Assembly (NCBI GenBank): GCA_018894105.1
Contig: CM032126.1
Location: 24,030,391-24,094,390, forward strand
DNA length: 64,000 nt
Direction of reading: 5' to 3'
From: Jacaranda mimosifolia
Taxonomy: Eukaryota; Streptophyta; Magnoliopsida; Lamiales; Bignoniaceae
Positions within the stretch are counted from its first letter, which is position 1. Each line of letters starts with the position of its first letter. The notes under the pieces were generated by a model that saw nothing but the letters and a program-made list of their open reading frames with translations, ran no database searches and was not told the DNA's origin. The position numbers were made by a program, and so were the translations under genes. Below, piece by piece: positions 37,221 through 48,061 of this stretch.

Positions 37221-37890
37221 TGAAGATAAATAATCAAAACCATTATGAGGTGGTTGGTCCAAGGAACATCAAATTGGCCTAAGAAATATTAAGTTGGCCT
37301 AAGACATGCCAAATTGACCCTAAAGTACCCAAAAATACCCAGAAAATTCCTAAAATATCCTTACTAAATGGAGATTATGCATTCTTGAGATAGGTCAAAC
37401 CTGGGTCATCGACCTAACACGAGGCAATCTTGATCGTCCATCTCTATTGAAAAGAAGTGCACAGATTTTGCCATGTCATTTGCCACAATTTGGTAGTTGA
37501 CACAAGTATAAATGCCCTCTTTCGCTCCACTTGAAAGGTATGGTCACATTAGGTACTCTCATGTATTCTTTTTTATTGCTTTCTTCACCTCTTCAGCTAA
37601 AGTATATTGACTTGAGCATTGGTGTAGTTAACACAAGTATAAATACCCTCTTTCGCGCCACTTGAAAGGTATGGTCACAATATGCACTCTCATATATTCT
37701 TTTTTATTTCTTTCTTCACCTCTTCAGCTACAGTATATTGACTTGAGCATTGGTAGGTTTTTGCTTAAATACCTTCTAGTGACCCATAATGACTTTTTGT
37801 TGCTTTTAGGTTCTTAGATTTGAGGGCATTTAGAGGACATGTGACTCCAACTAACTTAGAACTCGAAGAATCACTCTCGACCCCATATCA
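37221..37890 (+). mobile_element. 5' LTR of element D
   Basis: Aligns with 52561-53035 from TGAAGATAAATAATC to CCCCATATCA. Shared segments include catcaaattggcctaagaaat and gttgacacaagtataaat. It is longer than the 3' copy mainly because of a 131-bp tandem duplication (37494-37755). Confidence 0.8.
37494..37755 (+). repeat. 131-bp tandem duplication containing the LTR TATA box
   Basis: Units at 37494-37624 and 37625-37755, both with CACAAGTATAAATNCCCTC and ending gacttgagcattggt. The 3' LTR has one copy (about 52800-52900). The duplicated segment contains the likely core promoter TATAAAT. Confidence 0.9.
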
Positions 37891-37910
37891 TTTGACACTT
37901 TCTTTGAAAA
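37891..37910 (+). other. Decayed primer binding site of element D
   Basis: TTTGACACTTTCTTTGAAAA directly after the LTR. It matches 13 of 20 bases of TTTGGCGCCGTCTGTGGGAA, the form found next to many plant Tat-type LTRs, and five of the seven differences are G to A or C to T, as expected from decay of methylated DNA. Confidence 0.6.
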
Positions 37911-37929
37911 ACTTTCTTTCTAGTCTTTG

Positions 37930-38845
37930 AGCCTATTTATCACCTCACACTATGGAAAGCACTCCAGAGGAATAATAGTGCACTCCAGCATAATAACATT
38001 GAACATGTCGACTTACTACTAATGACCCTTTCTATTCCCACAGTGAGCTCAAGCGGCCATCTCATACAAATATATTTATTGACTTCAAGAAGATGATGGA
38101 AGAACATCAAGCCAAGGTCCCCTCTTTTTCATTTGTAAGATTGCTAACCCAAAAGGCACCTAGTCCCATATGACCAAGGCAACTCTTTCAGATAGAGCCA
38201 TTACAGCCCTAAGTTAGAAAATAGACAAGAGCGGGTCGAAGAGTCGAAAGAAATCATAGGTAGGTTCCTTGACCTTGACCTTGTGATCTCATGGTGGCAA
38301 AAGGTGGAACAAAGTCTTTAAAGTTCACCATTCATTGAGGTCACAGTGAGATTGATGACCTCAACAAGCAAGTGGAATAACTTAGTAGAAGGTTAGATGA
38401 GATGAAAAGACGAGCTTCCAGACAGTCATACTTGAAAAAAAAAAAATCATTGTTTGATGAGGAGATACTTACTGAGGGCTTATCACTATGGTATTAGATA
38501 CCAACCTCTCGATGTATGAAATGAGTAAGGACCCACAAGAGCACCTTACCTCCTTTAAAAATATCATGCAGTTACATGGACAAATTAACGCCATGAATAA
38601 TAGGATCTTTATTACAATGCTGTAAAATCAGGCACAATAATGGTTCACCTTATTATTAGTAAAGTCAATCTTTTTTCATGATCAGTTGCGCAAGAAATTT
38701 ATGCACTTTGCCAACAAGAAAAAGGTAAAAACATTATCTACCTATTTTTTTCACTATTCATCAGGGAAAAAGTGAAATGCTCAAAACATTCATCAATAGG
38801 TTCAGTAATAATGTATTAGAAGTGCATGACCTCTAAGCAGACATG
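37930..38845 (+). pseudogene. gag of element D, 5' part
   Basis: In broken frames: DEEILTEGLSLWY (38457-38495), then MYEMSKDPQEHLTSFKNIMQ and LHGQINAMNNRIFITML (38514-38622), the standard 'yDGttDPeeHL..f...m.l.g..da..cr.F..tL' start of Tat/Athila gag, followed by LRKKFMHFANKKKVKTLSTY (38686-38745) and MLKTFINRFSNNVLEVHDL (38777-38833). A coiled-coil-like segment IDDLNKQVE..LSRRLDEMKR lies at 38352-38410. The copia element enters right after this. Confidence 0.8.
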
Positions 38846-41085
38846 TGTAGGAATAGTACCCTGCAACCAATTAGATTGGCAAGTAAACAATTTCACTTGT
38901 GAGACAATCTTGATTGAATGATATTAATATTTCAATTGTCATCTTCATCTTATGCTTATTTTACTTCACTAGCATTTGGTTGAAGCTTTAGATCACACGA
39001 GACTATAGGACTTGGTCACACACGTGATGGTGATCATGAAATAAGTCTTACACGATCGTGATTTTAAAATATTCCAAAGTTATAGAATATTATGAGACAG
39101 GACATCTAAGATTTGGATAGACTTGCACTAACGATGCATAAATCTAAAGGGTTAGATATTGCTTTGTTTCATGAGCAATCCATGTTAGACATAGTGTATG
39201 TTAGTGGGTGTTTGTTAAAGAACAAATTTACTGAAGGCCTACCCAGAGAATCCACTAGATAGTCATAATGGCAAGTCCTCCAGCTTATGGTAATACATAT
39301 AATTAGTCCTTTGACTTGAGGATCCATGACAAACTTGTATTTAGATTCTCATGCTTTTACTATTCTTTGACCACTTTGCAGGTCATACGGGTTGAGTTTG
39401 GGTATGAGCTATTCGAGCATGCAGAATTGTGAGATCCAAGATGGAATCCATCTCCTTGTCGTTGTGAAAGGCGAGTGCATCTCCTATGTATTCTATAATG
39501 ATCAATTCCACAAAATCCTTGCACAAGGTAGTACGCTAATTTGGAAAAGGAGTTTTCCAAAGATGAGGTCATAAAGGAAAATCGAACATTAGAATAGAAA
39601 TATAGTTGTCGAGACTATTAAGGAAATGACAAATATCTTGCCCTAGGCCTCTTTTGGGAGATAGGAGATGAAAAGATCGTATTTGCATGGCAAGCATAGA
39701 GTTAGAATGGTTCACAAGAGTATATTCATTTCGACCAATTAGTTGGGCTTCATGGGCTTGAGGTTGGACATCGACCATGGAGATTGAGTAGTCTTCAATT
39801 AATAGAGATTAATTGAATTGAGTTATTAGTTTAAAGGAGTTTAAACTAATGTGAATATTTCGATATTCAAAATATAACAAGAGTTGTGAGCTCATGTTCA
39901 ATGAATGGGAGAACCTAATGGGTCACATACAAAATCCTAAAGGAAGTTCTATTTGATGAAGGAAATTTTCTAAAAGTGAAAAAATTTCTAATGACCGATT
40001 TTGTGGAGGAAAGCGGTTGGCTAATTTTTGGTCATTTTGACTTGATTGATTTAATTGTTAAATTGATCAAAGTTAATTTAAAGAGTTAAATTAGACCAAT
40101 TAAGTTAAAGAGTTAATTTAATTGCTGTCATATGGCATTTAATTAGCCAAGTTAACTTAAGGGGTTAGTTAACACCTTCTAGCTTAAGAAGTTAGTTAAT
40201 TGACTTAAGAAGTTAAGTCAAGACAATTTAATTAAATTCAAAGGTGAATTTAATTAATCTGAAGAATTAATTTTGGAGGGAAATTCAAATGAAGGAGTTC
40301 ATTTGAGATGTATTTAGAATTTATTTGGATGATATTTCATGAGATGACATGAAGACTCCAAATAAAATTCAAATGCAAGTGAAATTCATATTTCACATGC
40401 AACTTGCTTGCTTAGGTGGTGCCTCACCTCATGGGAGGTGTGATGTCAACTAGCATCACACCCTCCTTCCTCTACAAAAAGGGTGTCCGTCTAATGCAAC
40501 CTAATCCATGCTAGATTCTTTTTTTTCCTCCAAAAGTGTGATACACTCATGTATTGAAGTTTCACACATTTTTCTTTACTTTTCCTCCACTTTTCGGCCT
40601 TCATCATCTCTTTATCCCTTGATGTTCCAGCTCACTAAAGATTGATTGGAGCTTGGACTGGGCATGTGGATCATTTCAATAGAGGCTAGACATCTCAATA
40701 GCTTTGCTCTGGGAGATCCACTATAGTGGCAGAAACTTTTAAGGCATTTTTTAAGCACTTGGCGATCTTTTTTTTCTTTTCTTTTTTTTTTGAATTTTTT
40801 ACTAGATATTCCTCAAGGTGTTGAAGAGGTGCTATCCAAATTTCAGCAAATTTGGAGGTGTTTTGATAAGGTAAACGTTGTCGAATTGCCACTGTGGCAA
40901 GAGGAGACAGTTTTGAAGAGTTCAACCTTGTCCTCTTCCTACCTTGGATTTTACGCAATCAAGGTAATTTTCTACAACTAGATCTAAATTGGAAGCATGA
41001 TTTGATCCGTGGATTAACTGTAGCCAAGTTTAATTTAGCCATTTTTGGCTTTATTAATTGGATCCTTATGCTGCACTTGACTTCA
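38846..41085 (+). mobile_element. 5' LTR of the copia element
   Basis: 2240 bp, colinear with the 3' copy to cttgacttca. Contains a degenerate array of gttaa-cttaag-gagttaa motifs at about 40040-40280 (also in the 3' LTR, 49290-49480). Frames inside (e.g. 39360-39572, 40695-40958) are not genes. Confidence 0.92.
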
Positions 41086-42739
41086 AGTGGTTCAGAAAGA
41101 TGTTGCTTGTGGCTCTTTTGATGATAAATTGAATTATGCTAATATGTTTTTTATTCATGGATGATTATTTTAAATTTTGATTTATCATTAGATGATGTTA
41201 TATGTTGATACAACATGTTAAATTTGGCCTTAAGGTGTTTTTGTCATTTATGGATCCAACTGGATTGGAGCTAATTGGAGATTTTTTAAGAATGGTGATT
41301 CTTACTTAAAGTTGATTTTTGAAGCATGTTTGAGCACTTAAATTCACATTTTTAAAAGGTGTGCTAGAACTGAAAATTTGTCTATAATGTGTGATTTAGT
41401 GTTAAGGAAGTGTCCTTAATTTTTGGTGCACAAAAATTAAGCCAACAACACCTTGACTTGGTCCTAAACCCAAAATAGGGGAGCTATTGCGTGCTAGCCG
41501 GGCCTTGGCCGAGCAACAGGCAAGCCTGCCACGCAACAATGCACCTAAGCCAAGCAGCAGTGCCCCATTTAGGTTTTGGGCAAGTTTTGAGGAGTTTTTG
41601 GGTTATTTTTGTAATCAAAATTAATCTAAATCATGCTATATAGATGCACAAGTGTTGTGCAAGTTCTCAAAATTATGTTTGACATTTTTTATTACTTCTA
41701 AAATCTTGTTCAAGTTAATCTTCAATTTGGTGCAAAAATGAAATGCATAATTGTTGTGCTTATTTTTGCTAATTAATTAATTGTTTATGAGACAAGCATT
41801 TAATTGTGGAATTAAATGCCAATTCTTGATTTATTGTTCATTTAATTGTTGAATGGATGATGAATGAATAGGGATGATCATGAGCCTTTAATATTGATTT
41901 TATTTATTTCAAGTTGTTGAAAAGGGTTGTATTAAATTAAGGCTTGCATGCCTCTTAATTTTTATCTTGTAAATGTTATGAGAATAGAATCACTAGGAGT
42001 GAAGATTTCTTTTCCTATTTAATCAACCCACTTAAAATCAACTAAGTAGTACACCTATAGCTCTAAGTGCACTACTTGATTAAGGTTCATGGTCATCCCA
42101 CCCTAAGAGCATGCTAGGCGCATTTACTTATTTATACTTGTCATATCCTATTGATGTATGAGATGCATGGTTAGGATATAGAAAACCTAAATAAGAAGAT
42201 AAAATTGATGATATCTTTGCAAGCAAGAAAATCCCTCCACTTAGAAGAGTTTAAGTGCTTTCAAATATTAAGTCAAATGGATACAAATTTAAAAAAAGTT
42301 TTAATTAATTCATACCTTCTACCAATAGTGTGTGGCATGATGATGCTACCACATTTGTGTGATATCTCATGAGTTGTGGGTCACGCTTATGGTGAAAAGC
42401 TATGATCATATACTTAACATACAATGCACCTTTGATTTGATGATTTCCATGCATTGTCTCACGAGTTGTGGAATGACATGGTGTGGTTTTGAATCAAAGT
42501 TTGATTGGTAGGTCAGACTTAGCACCTAATAGCGTAGATATCGCACGAGTCTTGGGTCTACATGAAAAGTAAGGAAAAATATATTAAGGGTTGCCTAGAG
42601 AAAAGTTGCTTACCTTAGGATTGTTTATGGATGTTCCATGAGTCATGGGTCCACCACAATCCTTTTAGGCCTTGATTCTCACTAGAAAATAAGATTTCCC
42701 GAATTCTTCTAGGGGTAGATTTTTGAAATCTCAAACAAA
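41086..42739 (+). other. Copia leader with primer site and four dispersed motif copies
   Basis: The first bases, AGTGGTTCAGAAAG, look like a decayed TGGTATCAGAGC primer binding site. The leader is unusually long (1.65 kb) and non-coding. Its last 400 bases carry four copies of a motif near CATGAGTTGTGGGTC (42367, 42459, 42543, 42637). Confidence 0.7.
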
Positions 42740-43570
42740 ATGGCTAAGAATCCACTCAACGCTATTTTGGAGACAAATAAACTCACCAGGCCTAACTTTC
42801 GTGATTGGCTTAAAACCTCAAGATTGTTATAGATTCCAAAAAGAGGACTTATGTGCTTACTTAAAGTCTACCGAACACCATTGGCGATGATGCCATTGAT
42901 GAGGCACGTGAAGCATTCGCCAACTTTGTGAATGATAATCTACAAACAAGATATCTCATGATGGCTTCTATGTCTAATGAGCTCCAAAAGTCTCATGAGC
43001 ATATGAAAACCGCTCACAAGATCCATTTTGCACTTACAAGAGTTGTATGGTATGCAAACTAGACATGAAAGGTTTTCATTGTCTAAGGAGATCTTTAGGA
43101 CTAGAATGAATGAGGGCCCGAGTGTTCATGACCATGGCCTAAAGATGATCGATCTCATTGAGAAGCTTCATCAATTAAACGTAGTCATGGACAATGAGCT
43201 CTATGTGGATTTGATCCTTTAATTATTGCCTAGCTCCTTTGACTAATTCATTATGAACTTCAACATAACGAAGCAAGAAGTAACGATTAATAAGTTGGTC
43301 AATATGTTGGTGACCACCGAGGCGACAACGAAGAAAGATAAGCCTCTTATGCTTGTTTCCTCTTCCAAGTTTAAGAGCCCTAGGGAGCTAAGAAAAGAGG
43401 TAAAAGGAAAAAGAGTTCTTCCTCTAAAGGAAAGCAACCCTTAAAAGGTGTGGGGGGAATCAAAAAAAAAAAGAAAGAGGCCAAAGCCGATGCTACTTGT
43501 ATCTATTATGGCAAGAAAGGCCATTGGAAAAAGAATTGCAAGGAGTACCTTGGCACCCTTGGGAAGGGTA
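42740..43570 (+). pseudogene. copia gag remnant
   Basis: Starts MAKNPLNAILETNKLTRPNF and RDWLKT, the usual 'L.G.Ny..W' start of copia gag; a frame shift and stops follow, then HERFSLSKEIFRTRMNEGPS and VHDHGLKMIDLIEKL (43060-43170), the gag domain core. The zinc knuckle at 43498-43539 reads CIYYGKKGHWKKNC: the second cysteine has become tyrosine. Confidence 0.85.
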
Positions 43571-43764
43571 TGTACTTTATTGAAGTGCACTTAACTACAA
43601 ATTCTCCCTCATGGCTATTTGATACCGCATGTGGTTCTCACCTCTGTAATTTGTTACATGGAATGAAAAGAGGAAGGAATCTCAATGAAGGGGATATGAT
43701 CCTCAACTTAGGCAATGGAGCAAAAGTTGTGGTCATGGTCAAAGGCATTATCAAGTTGAATTAG
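43571..43764 (+). pseudogene. copia protease remnant
   Basis: SWLFDTACGSHLCN is the copia protease active site, with D-T-A instead of D-T-G. The frame ends at 43764, shortly after the VMVKGIIKL strand. Confidence 0.85.
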
Positions 43765-43839
43765 GGGAACTCCTATATTGTACTTGATCCTTGTTTTTAT
43801 GTACTCAATCTTGTTAAGAACATTATTTTTATTCCCATA

Positions 43840-44928
43840 TTGGATGATGAAGGATACAATTTTTCTATATCTAATGGGAAGTTGAAAGTATTAAAGAATG
43901 GTTCTTTAATTGCACAAAGTACATTAAACAATGGATTGTATATTTTGGATTCTCAACCATCATTATTGCACATTCAACAAAGTAAAAGAAAATTAGATAA
44001 CAAAGAGGATGCCATTTTGTGGCATGCAAGACTTGGATATATTTCTAAAAATAAGATGAATAAGTTAGAAGCTCTGAAAGCACTAAATGTTAGTGGCATT
44101 GAGGATCTTCCTATTTATGAGTCTTGTTTAAAGGGAAAAATAACTAAAGCTCCTTTTGTAGGACAAACAAAGTGAACCACAAGTCATTTGAATTTGATCC
44201 ATACAGATGTTTGTCGGCCACTAAGAGTTAGTGCGAGATGAGGCTATTCTTAATTCATCACCTTTACCAATGATCATACTCGGTTCGGACATGTGTATCT
44301 TATAAAGTACAAGTTTGAGGCCTTTGAAAAATTTAAAGAGTATAGAAATGAAGAAGAAAAGCAAAAAGGATTAAGTATTAAAGCTCTTCGATCAGATTGA
44401 GGGGGAGAATACTTAAGTATCGAATTTTTGGATTATCTAAAGGAGAATGGAATTCTCTCTCAATGGACTATACCCGGCACACCCCAACACAATGGAGTAG
44501 TTAAGAGGAGAAATCGTACCATGTTGGACATGGTACATTCCATGATGAACTTTTTCAATATGCCTATATCCGTTTGGGGATTCGCCTTAACAACGGCGGC
44601 GAGGCTACTAGATGTAGTATCCTCAAGGTTGCTACCAACGACACCACACGAAATGTGGTATAACAAAGCACCTTCTTACTCTTTTCTAAGAGTTTGGGGG
44701 TCTCCCGCTTATGTCAAGCGCATAGTGGGAGACAAGTTGGATGCAAGATCCACCTTGTGCAAGTTTGTGGGATACCCAAGAGAGTCTTTGGGTTATTATT
44801 TCTATAATCCCTCGGAACAAAAGGTGTTTGTTTTAAGGAACACCACTTTTTTGGAGAAGAAATTTCTATTAGATAGAAATGGCATCGTTGTTGAACTTGA
44901 CGAAGTTCAAGATGTTCAAGAAAAATTG
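43840..44928 (+). pseudogene. copia integrase remnant with GAG-pre-integrase domain
   Basis: 43840-44175 contains the pre-integrase domain (LWHARLGYISKNKMNKLEAL, then ESCLKGKITKAPF). The core follows with a stop at 44174 and a lost 'YGPm' region, HTDVCRPLRV, then RSD-stop-GGEYLS, where an arginine codon became a stop. PQHNGVVKRRNRTMLDMVH carries lysine where the catalytic glutamate belongs. 44428-44937 is the longest open copia frame (169 residues). The Mutator-like element enters just after the integrase C-terminal region. Confidence 0.88.
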
Positions 44929-46324
44929 CTTTTTTAGTCCCACAAAATAGGGGGGTCTACAAGAATAATCCTTCGATTTACAAGAATTTTAAAAACATCC
45001 CAAAAATAAATAAAAAAAATGGTGAAATTGGTCCCAAAATTCTATTTCTGTTAAAAATTTAATGGGGTTGGTCTATGTCCAGCATGTGATCATTATGCAG
45101 CTTTTTTGAAGGGAATATCACGTGCAAAGTTGCTTTTCAATCTCACAAGATAAGAAAGTCTATAAAAATGAGCATTACATTACAAAAAACTAAAAATTAT
45201 ACGAATATTTAAAAATAAGAAATTATAATTGATCTTAGACATATATTTATATTATAAATCTAATAGTGATCATTACACATGGTTGTTAGTCTACATCTTC
45301 GATAAGAGAAAAGAAACATAAAACACACATGGGATAACAACTTCCTGTTTGCAATCTCCAAATGCAAATGATCCATTTTCTATCATAAATCCTAAATTTC
45401 ATTTTAGAAAAAAAATTCTTTAATTTATATGCTTATGTTTCTTTTATCATTTCTTCAATGAAAGGTGCTGAACATTTAAACAAAATAAAACAACTAAAAT
45501 AACATCATATTCATATAAAAAGAATAGTTCAATTATTGTATTAGCAAAAGCTCTCAATAATTTAATTTAAATAATCATTCCATGCTCATATATAAATAAA
45601 CAAACCAATTATCAACAAAAAAGAAAATATTATATTGTTTTTCTTCATATATATTCATTTGAAATTTTAAATCATTGTATCTGAACCATGACAACAAACA
45701 ATCCTCAAGAAAGTAATTCATAAATAGGTGACTGCTACCTTAATCATGGTTTGAACGATTAATAGATGCACTAGCTAGTCCTAGAAACATTGTCAATGTA
45801 ACTCAAATTGTTTATTAGGCAAGAAATGTTAATATTTAAAAGAAAAATAAATTTGGAGATTTTTTTCAAAATGATAAGAAATAAATTGTCAAGATTTGAG
45901 GATTACAAATAGAAAACTGTTGTCATGCGAGTAGCATGTTTCTTTACTCCTTTTGAATGTGTAAACCAATGGCTACATGAGCTAACTCCATTAGATATTT
46001 CTAAGAAAAATGAGTTTTTAAAATCAATTATTAATCCTATTTTCTAAATTTTGGGCTTTTGAAATTCTCTAATATGAGGGATCGTTTTTACAAACCTCCA
46101 TATTTTATGGAACTAAAATAAAAACTTTATCAATGACCTTTCTTCCAAAAAGTGCTAACTAATGGCCACGCATGATGCAAGTGACTAGCTCTGTTGATTT
46201 TATAACGAAAAAAGGATTTTAGGACCAATTTTGCTATTTTTTTTTAAATTTTGGGATTTTTTGAAATTCTTGTAAAGCAGAGGATTATTCTTGCAGAGCT
46301 TCCTATTTTGCGGGACTAAAAATG
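44929..46324. mobile_element. Mutator-like (long-TIR) non-autonomous element inside copia pol
   Basis: Left end CTTTTTTAGTCCCACAAAAT and right end, on the minus strand, CATTTTTAGTCCCGCAAAAT. The inverted arms stay alignable for roughly 110-180 bp (e.g. caagaataatcc, aattggtccc). Long inverted ends point to a Mutator-like element. Flanking 8-10-mers (aaaaattg / taattttg) match only partly, so the duplication is not secure. Copia code resumes right after it. The interior has no transposase. Confidence 0.8.
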
Positions 46325-46327
46325 TAA

Positions 46328-47500
46328 TTTTGCCAAGATGATCATCAAATCCTACAAGCGATAGAAACAAGTGAACATCAAGCGCCTTGCACAGAATCTC
46401 TTAGAAGGTTGGACCAAATCAAGAAGCAACCCGAAAGGTTTGAATTCCTTCATGAGACGGGCCAATTAGATATTGGTTCGAAGACCTATGAGGAAGCTAT
46501 ATTGGACATAGATTCGAGACATTGGCTTGACGCCATGAAATTCAAAATGAACTCCATGTACAACAAAAGTATGGACTTTGGTAGATCTACCGAAGGGTAT
46601 AGTACCCATTGCTTGCAAGTGGATCTATTAGTGAAAGCTAGGAGTCGATGGAGAGGTAATGACTTTTAAGGCACGACTAGTAGGAAAGGGTTACACTCAA
46701 AGAGCCGGTATTGATTTTGAGGAAACCTTTTAATCGATTGCTATGCCTAAATGCATTAGGATTTTACTTGTAATAGCTGCATATTATGACTATGAGACAT
46801 GGCAAATGGATATGAAAACCACTTTCCTTAATGAAAATATTGAGGAAGAAATCTATATGGAGCAACCACAAGGTTTTACATCCAAATGGAGTGAGCAAAA
46901 GGTTTGCAAACTTGAGAAATCCATTTATAAACTCAAACAGGCATCCCGAAGTTGGAACATATATTTTGATAAGATAGTCAAATTGTTCGACTTTGTCAAA
47001 AATGTGTAAACTTTATGTGTACAAGAAGATTAGTGGGAATAGTGTACAGTTTATTATGACTTATGTCGATACCATTCTTCTCATTGGGAATGAGACATAA
47101 ATGTTATAGTGTACTAAAGCATGATTATCTACTCAATTCTCCATGAAAGATTTGGGATAAGCATCCTATGTATTGGAAATACATATCTATAGAGATAGAT
47201 CAAAGAGAATGTTGGGACTTTCTCAAACACCGTACATTGACAAGATACTAAATAAGTTTAATATGGAATAACCTAAGAAAGGATTCATCCCTATGGGACA
47301 CGATCTTCGTCTCTCGAAGTCTATGGCCTCTAAAACTGACGATGAGAGATGTAAAATATCCTACATGCCTTATGCATCCGCTATAGGAAACATAATATGT
47401 TGTTCAATATATAAGGTTGGATGTAGCACATACTCAATGTGTTACAAGCTGTTTTCAATTTGAACCCTATGAATGTCACTGGAAAGCCCTTAAAGCAATC
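46328..47500 (+). pseudogene. copia reverse transcriptase remnant
   Basis: Linker LRRLDQIKKQPERFEFLH, then the RT start EEAILDIDSRHWLDAMKFKM, FKARLVGKGYTQRAGIDFEE, WQMDMKTTFLNENIEEEIYM and LEKSIYKLKQASRSWNIYFD, all in copia order but in three frames. The active site near 47058-47070 reads YVDT instead of YVDD. Later LSQTPYIDKILNKFNME and IPMGHDLRLSKSMA complete the domain. Confidence 0.88.
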
Positions 47501-47529
47501 CTTAAATACTTGAGAAGGACTAAAGATTT

Positions 47530-47960
47530 GTTTTAGTATACGTCAATGTTGAATTGAAACTTGAGGGATTTTTCGATTCTAGTTTTCAATCCAATGTAGA
47601 TGACCTAAAATCCACTTCTAAATTTATATTTTACCTCAATGGTGACGCGGTGAGTTGGAAAAGTTCCAAACAAGACACCACTACTGATTTTACCATAGAG
47701 ACAGAATATATTGCAGCTTTGAAAGCTACAAAGGAAGGTGTTTGGATGAAAAACTTCATCCAAAGAGTCGGATATAGTGCCTAGCGTTGCTGAGCTTGCA
47801 GTTGTCTTCTATAACAATAATGGAGTGATTGTGCAAGCTAAAGAGCCAAGATATCATCAACGATCCAAGCATATTTTAAGGCAATATCACTTGATCCGTG
47901 AGATCATTGATAGCGGTGACATTTAAGTGGAGAAGGCAGCCTCATAAGAAAATATAGTAG
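47530..47960 (+). pseudogene. copia RNase H remnant
   Basis: LEGFFDSSFQSNVDDLKSTS has the first aspartate; VSWKSSKQDTTTDFTIETEY follows, with the catalytic glutamate in IETEYIAA. A stop at 47784 and a frame change precede RYHQRSKHILRQYHLIRE (47850-47910), the normal 'h.rtKHIdiryHfire' end. Confidence 0.87.
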
Positions 47961-48045
47961 ATCTACTGACAAAACCCTTAACACAAAAAGGTCTTTGAAG
48001 AATATCTTGAGAAGATAGGTATTGAGACCATGGAGAATTGACTTT

Positions 48046-48061
48046 AGGATAAGTGGGAGAT
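48046..48061 (+). other. Polypurine tract of the copia element
   Basis: GGATAAGTGGGAGAT immediately before the TGTTGG start of the 3' LTR, the typical copia plus-strand priming site. Confidence 0.85.

Noticed and set aside
40695..41121. Overlapping frames of 63-87 residues near a poly-T run
   Set aside because: They lie in the copia LTR and are broken in the corresponding part of the 3' LTR.
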